From JAFMIT01 sp044341215 (GTDB lineage Bacteria; Actinomycetota; Actinomycetes; S36-B12; UBA5976): a stretch of 40,434 bases of DNA. The notes beneath the pieces were generated by a model. It saw nothing but the letters and a program-made list of their open reading frames with translations, had not been told where the DNA came from and searched no databases. Location of the stretch: positions 1 through 40,434 of the forward strand of contig JBIISC010000009.1 in NCBI GenBank assembly GCA_044341215.1. The letters run 5' to 3'. Each line of letters starts with the position of its first letter. The first letter of the stretch is position 1. The position numbers were made by a program, and so were the translations under genes. Below, piece after piece: positions 8,101 through 14,293 of this stretch.

Positions 8101-8856
8101 ATGGGTAAATGGGCATTGGTAACTGGTGCAACAGCCGGTATTGGATTTGAGTTTGCAAAACTTCTTGCAAGTGAAAATCACAATTTGGTATTAGTAGCTC
8201 GCGACAAAACTCGACTTAAGAAAATCGCAAAGGACCTTAAATCCCAATATGGGATCAAATGCGAAGTTCTAGAAGCGGACCTAACCAAAAAGAAGTCTTT
8301 AGAAGAAGTTGCGAAGCGAATAAGTCAAAAAGAAAAACGCATTGAAGTATTGATCAACAATGCGGGGTTTAGCGTCAACCAAAGTATTTCAAACGGTGAC
8401 TATTCAGCCGAAAAATCTATGCTTGATGTTCTCGTTACGGCGGTACTTCGCCTGTCTCATGCTGCTGCAGCGCAAATGCGCGTTAATGGTGGTGGCGATA
8501 TTTTGATTGTCTCCTCAGTGGCATCTTTTATGACTGGTGGCACTTATTCATCTGCCAAAGCTTGGGCGACAAACTTCGCCGAATCGCTAGCTAGTGAAGT
8601 AAACAAATATGGAGTAACTGTTTCAGCACTTTGCCCTGGTTACACTCACACAGAATTTCATGCCCGCGCTAACTTCGACAAATCTGAAGTTCCTAATTGG
8701 ATGTGGCTAGATGCCGATTATGTTGTGCGTGCCGGATGGAAAGACCACAAACACGGAAAAGTTATTTCAATTCCTAGTTTGCGATACAAATTTTTCGTAT
8801 TATTAATGAAAGCAACTCCACGTTCAATTATTCGTAAAGTGCAACGCAAGAAGTAA
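8101..8856 (+). CDS. Short-chain dehydrogenase/reductase (SDR)
   Basis: A 251-residue classical SDR oxidoreductase. TGATAGIG at residues 8-15 is the dinucleotide-binding loop, LINNAG at 84-89 is the structural NNAG motif, Ser138/Ser139 and YSSAK at 149-153 supply the Ser-Tyr-Lys catalytic residues, and CPGYTHTEF follows. An Arg after the second beta strand (VARDKTRL) suggests NADPH preference. The Ser-to-Tyr distance is about three residues shorter than usual, but the triad appears intact. The substrate is unknown. It starts two bases after the hspR stop with no separate promoter visible, so read-through from the heat-shock operon is likely. The C-terminus (RKVQRKK) is strongly basic. Confidence 0.9.
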   Translation: MGKWALVTGATAGIGFEFAKLLASENHNLVLVARDKTRLKKIAKDLKSQYGIKCEVLEADLTKKKSLEEVAKRISQKEKRIEVLINNAGFSVNQSISNGDYSAEKSMLDVLVTAVLRLSHAAAAQMRVNGGGDILIVSSVASFMTGGTYSSAKAWATNFAESLASEVNKYGVTVSALCPGYTHTEFHARANFDKSEVPNWMWLDADYVVRAGWKDHKHGKVISIPSLRYKFFVLLMKATPRSIIRKVQRKK

Positions 8857-9238
8857 TATCAGATTGCAAATCAGAAATTGTCGAGTTGACCACATCCCAA
8901 TTCCGAAGTCTTGCAATATTTAGATTCTCTAAGTTGTTAGTTGTATCAACGTAGATCACTGGCGAATCAGGCCACTCGACTAATTTTCCTTCGGGCAATT
9001 CGTCGATACAAACATACGACAAAACCCGGAAGTGGTTGGCTTTGAAAAATACTTGCAAAGCTGGGAAGTGCTTTGCGATTCCCTTGAATGCAACAATGTG
9101 GCTGCCGCGAGATTCACCTAATGAGATTGCTTTGCAAATTGCTGCCACTTGCACATAATCCGCGGCTTGCGTATCCAGATTAATGCGCTGAGCCCATTGA
9201 ACATCATCCGCTTGAGTTGTTAGAGCCAAGATTCCCAC
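8828..9238 (-). CDS. Hypothetical protein, unknown function
   Basis: A 136-residue frame on the minus strand, not recognised. The sequence looks soluble and alpha/beta (VIYVDTTNNL, SHIVAFKGIA), with no signal peptide, membrane segment or catalytic signature. The start is GTG at 9238, with only a weak G-rich stretch upstream. It is convergent with the SDR gene and overlaps its 3' end by 29 bases, and is divergent from pyrE. It fills an otherwise empty 400-base gap in a very compact genome and has a protein-like composition, which argues for a real gene. A conserved fold could not be named. Confidence 0.5.
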   Translation of the reverse strand: MGILALTTQADDVQWAQRINLDTQAADYVQVAAICKAISLGESRGSHIVAFKGIAKHFPALQVFFKANHFRVLSYVCIDELPEGKLVEWPDSPVIYVDTTNNLENLNIARLRNWDVVNSTISDLQSDITSCVALYE

Positions 9239-9266
9239 AGCCCCACTCTAGAAGTCATCTCGTTAG

Positions 9267-9272
9267 TAGGCT
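9267..9272 (+). promoter_or_regulatory. Putative -10 hexamer TAGGCT of leaderless pyrE
   Basis: TAGGCT, six bases (TGCCGC), then the pyrE ATG. No Shine-Dalgarno is present. Same sequence and spacing as at the RNA methyltransferase, dedA and lysS genes. Confidence 0.6.
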
Positions 9273-9278
9273 TGCCGC

Positions 9279-9815
9279 ATGACTGATGCAAAAAGCGCTC
9301 TCCGCGAAGAAATTATCAAGAAGGCTGTTGTCCACGGCAAAGTTATTTTGTCTAGTGGCAAAGAAGCGGATTATTACGTTGATCTTCGGCGCGTAACCCT
9401 CGACGCGGTTGCCGCACCACTTGTTGGCGAAGTGATGCTTGATGCTTGCGCAGAATTTGATTTTGAAGCTGTAGGTGGTTTGACCCTTGGAGCAGATCCA
9501 GTCGCAACCGCAATGTTGCATGCTGCAAGTCGCCGTGGTCGCAAACTCGATGCATTCGTAGTTCGCAAGAGCGAAAAAGCTCATGGACTTCAACGCCGAG
9601 TTGAAGGACCAGATGTGAAGGGTCGCAGAGTTTTAGCGGTTGAAGACACTTCAACTACTGGTGGTTCTGTTCTTACCGCAGTTGAAGCCCTAGAAGCTGA
9701 AGGCGCAATTGTTGTTGGTGTGGCAGTCATTGTTGATCGTGGTGCTGGCGCCAAGATCGAAGAAGCTGGCTACAAATATCTTGCGGCTTACAGCCTGCAA
9801 GATTTAGGTTTGTAA
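9279..9815 (+). CDS. pyrE: Orotate phosphoribosyltransferase
   Basis: Cytoplasmic enzyme that joins orotate and PRPP to give OMP in UMP synthesis, 178 residues. The PRPP-binding loop VLAVEDTSTTGGS is at residues 118-130 (two acidic residues then TSTTGGS). RKSEKAHG near 96-103 supplies conserved flexible-loop lysines. YYVDLRRVTL near the N-terminus matches the family. The gene stands alone and is convergent with the second dedA gene, whose stop lies two bases away. The ATG is preceded by TAGGCT at six bases, indicating a leaderless transcript. Confidence 0.96.
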   Translation: MTDAKSALREEIIKKAVVHGKVILSSGKEADYYVDLRRVTLDAVAAPLVGEVMLDACAEFDFEAVGGLTLGADPVATAMLHAASRRGRKLDAFVVRKSEKAHGLQRRVEGPDVKGRRVLAVEDTSTTGGSVLTAVEALEAEGAIVVGVAVIVDRGAGAKIEEAGYKYLAAYSLQDLGL

Positions 9816-9817
9816 AT

Positions 9818-10450
9818 CTAATTTGAATTCTTGCGGTGGCGATAGATCTCCAACGCGATTGGCACAATGCTCAGTGCCACAAAGCTCAACAAAACAATCT
9901 CTAAATTTGCCCGGACAAAATCATTGTTTCCAAGAGCTGCACCTAGCAAGGTAATTCCGATCACCCAGAAAATTGCACCAATTGCTGAATTAACAATAAA
10001 AGTTTTACGGTTCATACGCCCCATGCCAGCCATCGCTGTAATTAATGTGCGAACGATTGGAACAAAGCGAGCCAAGATAATTGCGCGCGGACCGTACTTC
10101 GCAAAAAACTCTTCAGTCTTTTCAATGTAAACAGGTTTGAGGATTCGCGAATTCGGGCGATTGAAGAGTTTGGGGCCGATTGCATAACCCAGTTGGTATC
10201 CAACAATATTTCCCGCGACTGCCGCCACATAAAGAAGTGCAATCACTAACCAAAGTGGCTCAGTCATTTTTCCAGAAGTAACTAGTAGTCCTGTTAAAAA
10301 CAGAAGTGAATCACCTGGGAAAAACATGCCAACGAAAATGGCGCACTCTAAGAAGATTACGATTGTGAATCCTACAAGCGCCCAAGAACCAAGTGCATCG
10401 AATAAACCTTCGGCGCTTAGCCAAGATGGTAGAAGTGCAATCAAATTCAT
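9818..10450 (-). CDS. DedA-family membrane protein, downstream copy
   Basis: A 210-residue polytopic inner-membrane protein of the DedA / VTT family. Membrane segments are evident around residues 20-70, 130-160 and 175-200. Family motifs include FFPGDSLLF with a membrane-embedded acidic residue and the re-entrant segment ARFVPIVRTLITAMAGMGRM, with the conserved FxPxxR pattern. Relatives take part in membrane lipid flipping and proton-motive-force maintenance. The role here is unknown. The ATG overlaps the stop of the upstream dedA paralogue by four bases (ATGA), so the two are translated as a coupled pair. Confidence 0.9.
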   Translation of the reverse strand: MNLIALLPSWLSAEGLFDALGSWALVGFTIVIFLECAIFVGMFFPGDSLLFLTGLLVTSGKMTEPLWLVIALLYVAAVAGNIVGYQLGYAIGPKLFNRPNSRILKPVYIEKTEEFFAKYGPRAIILARFVPIVRTLITAMAGMGRMNRKTFIVNSAIGAIFWVIGITLLGAALGNNDFVRANLEIVLLSFVALSIVPIALEIYRHRKNSN

Positions 10451-11079
10451 TCAGCTGCCCGATCTCTTTTCCAAGTTACCAAGCCAACCACAATTGACGC
10501 CGATATAAAGCCAAATCCGATTACATATGCGACAGATTTAATTGAGTCATTTTGGGCAGCAAAATAACCGACAAAAGACATTCCAGTTCCCCAAACGACA
10601 GCACCTACAAAATTCGCCGATAAAAATTTGTAGTAGTTCATTCTTGCAACGCCAGCAACTGGCGGAATCAGCGAACGCATCCACGGCATAAATCTCGCAA
10701 TCACCACTGCACTCCAGCCCCAGGTGTGATAAAACTTTTCACTTCGTGCCACCCATTTGGCGATACTCGGGCTTTTTCGTTTGTCTAAATATGGTCTGCC
10801 GTAGTGCCTACCTAAAACAAAACCAACTTGATCACCTATAAAAGCCGAGATGCCAACCCCGACTGCCAATATCGCAATATTTATATTGTCGGTTGATGCA
10901 GCGATTAAACCTGCGGCAAACAGGAGGGAGTCACCAGTTATAAATGGAACAAAAACGCCAATTAAAAGTCCAGTGCCAGCGAAAATTAGTGACCAGACAA
11001 CTACGTAGAAAAGAAATGGCCCAGATGTGTTTAGGAAATCTTGAAGTGGTCCATCTAGAGCGGCTGCGATTAAGTGCAC
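10447..11079 (-). CDS. DedA-family membrane protein, upstream copy
   Basis: A 210-residue DedA / VTT-type membrane protein paralogous to the gene immediately downstream and of the same length. Shared motifs are VPFITGDSLLFAAGL and ARFMPWMRSLIPPVAGVARM, the conserved re-entrant region. The C-terminus is charged (KRDRAAE). The start is GTG at 11079. It has no Shine-Dalgarno, and TAGGCT lies exactly six bases upstream on the minus strand, making it probably leaderless. That hexamer is one half of a palindrome shared with the divergent RNA methyltransferase gene. Tandem DedA paralogues may work as a heteromer or have different lipid substrates (inference). Confidence 0.9.
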   Translation of the reverse strand: MHLIAAALDGPLQDFLNTSGPFLFYVVVWSLIFAGTGLLIGVFVPFITGDSLLFAAGLIAASTDNINIAILAVGVGISAFIGDQVGFVLGRHYGRPYLDKRKSPSIAKWVARSEKFYHTWGWSAVVIARFMPWMRSLIPPVAGVARMNYYKFLSANFVGAVVWGTGMSFVGYFAAQNDSIKSVAYVIGFGFISASIVVGLVTWKRDRAAE

Positions 11080-11085
11080 TCACGA

Positions 11086-11095
11086 AGCCTAGGCT
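11086..11095. promoter_or_regulatory. Bidirectional -10 palindrome AGCCTAGGCT serving two leaderless genes
   Basis: The 10-base perfect palindrome AGCCTAGGCT reads TAGGCT on both strands. On the plus strand TAGGCT (11090-11095) is followed by six bases and the ATG of the RNA methyltransferase gene (11102). On the minus strand TAGGCT (11091-11086) is followed by six bases and the GTG of the dedA gene (11079). The two start codons are 22 bases apart. The two -10 elements overlap by two bases, so only one direction could be opened at a time. Confidence 0.65.
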
Positions 11096-11101
11096 GTGCA
11101 C

Positions 11102-11758
11102 ATGAATGCTGCAGATGAGCCACTAAATCAGCACGATGAAGTGGAAAATGTCATTGGTGTTGGCCCTTGGCAAGGTGAATTGCCCACAGAATCGCATTTT
11201 GATCCAGAGCTACTTCGCGATGGTGATCGAAGAAATGTTGTAGATGAGTATCGCTATTGGAATATGGAAGCAATTATTGCTGACCTCGATAAGAAGCGAC
11301 ACCCATTCCACATTGCAATTGAAAATCTAGAACACGATATGAATATCGGTTCGATTGTTCGCTCTGCAAATGCGTTCATGGCCAAAGAAGTTCACATTAT
11401 TGGCAAAAGGCGATGGAATCGTCGTGGCGCCATGGTTACAGATCGCTACCAACATGTAAATCATCATGAGGACATTGCGACGTTCGGCCAGTGGGCAAAA
11501 GCCAATAATTTAGAAGTAATAGGCATCGATAACTTGCCTGGATCTGTGCCGATCGAAACCTTTGATTTACCTCGTGAATGTGTGCTGCTATTTGGGCAAG
11601 AAGGTCGAGGGCTATCACCCGAAGCGGGGGAATTAGTCACTTCCTGCCTTTCTATTGCACAATTCGGCTCTACTCGCTCAATAAACGCAGGAGCAGCTGC
11701 TGCAATCGCGATGCATGCGTGGATTCGCCACCATGTTTTTGAGCAAAAAATCAACTGA
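11102..11758 (+). CDS. SpoU/TrmH-family RNA 2'-O-ribose methyltransferase
   Basis: SPOUT-class methyltransferase using S-adenosylmethionine to methylate a ribose 2'-hydroxyl in tRNA or rRNA, about 218 residues. Motif 1 is NIGSIVRSANAF with the catalytic Arg, motif 2 is LLFGQEGRGLSPE, and motif 3 is STRSINAGAAAAIAMHAW, which forms the knot and cofactor site. The N-terminal 50 residues are acidic and not of a recognised domain. Target RNA position cannot be determined. ATG 11102 is preferred over the in-frame GTG at 11096 because it lies six bases after TAGGCT and the GTG would abut the hexamer. The MFS gene follows after ten bases. Confidence 0.9.
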   Translation: MNAADEPLNQHDEVENVIGVGPWQGELPTESHFDPELLRDGDRRNVVDEYRYWNMEAIIADLDKKRHPFHIAIENLEHDMNIGSIVRSANAFMAKEVHIIGKRRWNRRGAMVTDRYQHVNHHEDIATFGQWAKANNLEVIGIDNLPGSVPIETFDLPRECVLLFGQEGRGLSPEAGELVTSCLSIAQFGSTRSINAGAAAAIAMHAWIRHHVFEQKIN

Positions 11759-11768
11759 AAGGAGTTAG

Positions 11769-13007
11769 ATGAAAAGTCAGCACAAAGTAGTGCTAGGCCA
11801 GTCGAAGTTTCGCCGGCTGCTACTTGCGCGAACCATTTCAAACTTCGGCAACGGCATGGCCCCTACCGCGCTTGCGTTTTCAATTTTTGCATTGCCTGAC
11901 GGAAACGCGACGACTCTGAGTTTGGTTTTAACGGCACAAGCTATTCCTCTAGTGATCATGCTACCGATTGGTGGAGTACTTGCCGATCGAATTGGTCGTG
12001 CACGCATGATTGCAATCATGGATATGATTTTGAGTGTTGTGATTTTTGCAATGGCCTACCTATTTTGGGCAGGCAATACATTTGGTGGAAATCCGCCAAT
12101 CTGGATGTTGGTGGTTCTCTCAGCAATGTCTGGTGTTTTGACTGCACTTTGGTATCCGGCATTTCCTGGATTACCAGCAGACTTGCTTGAAGAGGAATAT
12201 TTGCAGACGGCAAACTCCTATCTTTCTTTCGGAAGTAACGCGGCGATTATTTTTGGTGCTGCTGCTGGTGGTTTTCTGGTCTCACAAGTTTCTGGTGCTT
12301 TTGCGATTGCAGTAGATGCTCTAACTTTCTTAGTGGCAGGTTTTCTGGTTTGGGGATTACGTCATACTTCTTTGCGTGCAGCTGAATCTGAATCGGTTGT
12401 TAAGGAACTCAAGGATGGCTGGAAAGTATTCTGGTCATACAAGTGGGTAGTTGTTGTAGTTGCATCATTTACATTAATTGTGATGGCAATGCGTGCTACA
12501 GATGGAGTTCTTGGACCCCTTGTAGCGAAAGATGAATTTGATGGCGCAATTACTTGGTCGCAATTAATTAGCATGGAAGGCGTAGGCCTATTCGTCGGTG
12601 CAATCATTGGTGTTAAATGGCGGCCCAAACGGCCGATGGTCATGATGATGGTTTCGGCATATCCAATCGGTATCTACATGTTGATGCTCTCTGGTCCTGC
12701 GTCGTTGCCAGTGCTATTTGCCGGCGCAATCTTGATGGGGATAGGACTTGAGCTCACCTGGATCTTTTGGTCCACAGCGTTGCAATCCAATATTCCTAAA
12801 GAATCAATTGGCCGGGTGGCTGCTTACGACGCTTTTGGTTCAGTGTTATTCGGTCCAGTGGGTCTAGCGATTGCAGGACCACTCGCAGAAACTTTCGGTC
12901 CACAACCAATATTGATTGGCGCAGGTCTTTTGGTGATTGTGATGGTGACCTTGAGTCTTTTCAACCGGGATATCCGTAATCTGCGTGGAATCGAAGCCAC
13001 CTCCTAG
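11769..13007 (+). CDS. MFS transporter
   Basis: A 412-residue major facilitator protein with about twelve hydrophobic segments. The loop between helices 2 and 3 reads GVLADRIGRARM, the classical MFS G-x-x-x-D-R-x-G-R signature, and the N-terminus (RRLLLARTISNFGNGM) resembles the MFS_3 / enterobactin-exporter-like group of drug or siderophore exporters. The substrate is unknown. A strong Shine-Dalgarno, AAAGGAG, lies five bases before the ATG. It is separated by ten bases from the methyltransferase gene and probably shares its transcript. Confidence 0.9.
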   Translation: MKSQHKVVLGQSKFRRLLLARTISNFGNGMAPTALAFSIFALPDGNATTLSLVLTAQAIPLVIMLPIGGVLADRIGRARMIAIMDMILSVVIFAMAYLFWAGNTFGGNPPIWMLVVLSAMSGVLTALWYPAFPGLPADLLEEEYLQTANSYLSFGSNAAIIFGAAAGGFLVSQVSGAFAIAVDALTFLVAGFLVWGLRHTSLRAAESESVVKELKDGWKVFWSYKWVVVVVASFTLIVMAMRATDGVLGPLVAKDEFDGAITWSQLISMEGVGLFVGAIIGVKWRPKRPMVMMMVSAYPIGIYMLMLSGPASLPVLFAGAILMGIGLELTWIFWSTALQSNIPKESIGRVAAYDAFGSVLFGPVGLAIAGPLAETFGPQPILIGAGLLVIVMVTLSLFNRDIRNLRGIEATS

Positions 13008-13096
13008 GGGGCTTTCAGCGCCGTATCCCCGCGTGGGAGAATGTGCAAGTGTCCGCGACCTGCGGGCGAAACACATCTACCGCTTAGGAGCATTTC

Positions 13097-14119
13097 GTGC
13101 CTATTGCTACCCCCGAGATTTACCGTGAAATGTTGGACCGAGCGAAAGCCGGCAAATTTGCATATCCAGCAATCAACGTAACTTCATCAAACAGCATTGT
13201 TGCTGCAATCCGCGGTTTTGCAGAAGCTGAATCAGATGGCATCGTCCAATTTTCTTGGGGTGGCGCTGAATTCGCTTCAGGTCAACGCGTAAAAGACATG
13301 GTGCTTGGTGCCCGTGCTCTGGCCGAATTCGCATACGTTGTTGCAGAAAAGTATGACGTTCAAATTGCACTTCACACTGATCACTGCCCGTTAGAAAAAC
13401 TTGATGGCTACATGCGACCACTGATTGATGTCAGTTTGGATCGCGTTAAAAAAGGTCAACTTCCGCTTTTCCAATCACATATGTGGGATGGATCTGCAGT
13501 TCCAATGAATCAAAACCTTGATATTGCAAATGAATTGCTTGATAAATGTGCTGCAGCAAATATTATTTTGGAAATTGAAATTGGTGTTGTTGGCGGCGAA
13601 GAAGATGGCATCGAAGCAAGTCATGATGCGAAACTCTTCTCAACTCCTGAGGATGCACTAGCCACAGCAGAAAAGCTTGGACTTGGTGAACGCGGCCGTT
13701 ACATGGTTGCAGCAACTTTCGGAAACGTCCACGGTGTCTACAAGCCAGGTAACGTTGTGCTTACCCCTTCAATCCTCAACACATTGCAAAAGACTGTTGG
13801 CGAAAAGTATGGCAAAGACAAGCCATTCGATCTAGTTTTCCACGGTGGTTCAGGTTCTTTGCTTTCTGAAATTCGTGAAGCACTCGATTATGGAACTGTG
13901 AAGATGAACATCGACACCGATACTCAATATGCATTCACTCGGCCAATCGTTGAACACATGTTCAAGAATTACGACGGTGTGTTGAAGATCGACGGCGAAC
14001 TTGGTAACAAGAAGGCTTACGACCCACGTGCATACGGCAAACTGGCTGAAGCCGGCATGGCTGCCCGCGTGACTCAGGGTTGCGAAGACCTAAGGTCCAC
14101 AGGAACCAAAATCAAATAA
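13097..14119 (+). CDS. fba: Fructose-bisphosphate aldolase, class II
   Basis: Zinc-dependent aldolase of glycolysis/gluconeogenesis, 340 residues, interconverting fructose-1,6-bisphosphate with DHAP and glyceraldehyde-3-phosphate. The metal and catalytic region LHTDHCP is at 92-98 (Asp95, His96). EIEIGVVGGEEDG around 159-171 carries the conserved Glu. His212 in GNVHGVYKPG and His249 in FHGGSGS are metal/phosphate ligands. Length matches the long class II-A form. GTG at 13097 is supported by TTAGGAG eight bases upstream. It is transcribed alone: a strong terminator follows within 15 bases. Confidence 0.97.
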   Translation: MPIATPEIYREMLDRAKAGKFAYPAINVTSSNSIVAAIRGFAEAESDGIVQFSWGGAEFASGQRVKDMVLGARALAEFAYVVAEKYDVQIALHTDHCPLEKLDGYMRPLIDVSLDRVKKGQLPLFQSHMWDGSAVPMNQNLDIANELLDKCAAANIILEIEIGVVGGEEDGIEASHDAKLFSTPEDALATAEKLGLGERGRYMVAATFGNVHGVYKPGNVVLTPSILNTLQKTVGEKYGKDKPFDLVFHGGSGSLLSEIREALDYGTVKMNIDTDTQYAFTRPIVEHMFKNYDGVLKIDGELGNKKAYDPRAYGKLAEAGMAARVTQGCEDLRSTGTKIK

Positions 14120-14130
14120 TTAGGACCATT

Positions 14131-14163
14131 AAGCGCTGGCCACCTCTGTGGTCAGCGCTTTTT
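14131..14163 (+). terminator. Rho-independent terminator of fba
   Basis: Thirteen-base stem AAGCGCTGGCCAC / GTGGTCAGCGCTT with one G-U pair, a CTCT loop, and a run of T directly after. It begins 11 bases past the fba stop codon. Confidence 0.9.
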
Positions 14164-14217
14164 GTCTATCAATTCGCTTTAACTATTGTCTTACTTGGCA
14201 CCTGAAAATCAAATTAA

Positions 14218-14246
14218 GTTTGCCTGTCGTTAACCATGCCCTGTCA
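14218..14246 (+). promoter_or_regulatory. PHO box upstream of PhoX-like gene
   Basis: Direct repeats with 11-base period: GTTTGCC at 14218, GTTAACC at 14229 and a degenerate CCTGTCA at 14240, each separated by four bases. This is the layout of the actinobacterial PhoP box (GTTCACC repeated every 11 bases). It lies 48-76 bases before the start codon, a typical distance for activation under phosphate limitation. Confidence 0.7.
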
Positions 14247-14276
14247 TTCTTGTCTCATCCCAACAATGGGTTTAGC

Positions 14277-14289
14277 GAGAGGACCTCTC
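14277..14289 (+). other. Palindrome over the PhoX-like gene ribosome-binding site
   Basis: GAGAGGACCTCTC, six-base arms around one central base, contains the purine-rich ribosome site (AGAGGA) of the PhoX-like gene and its own complement. A four-base stem with five-base loop could partly hide the site. The ATG is at 14294. Confidence 0.35.
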
Positions 14290-14293
14290 TATT

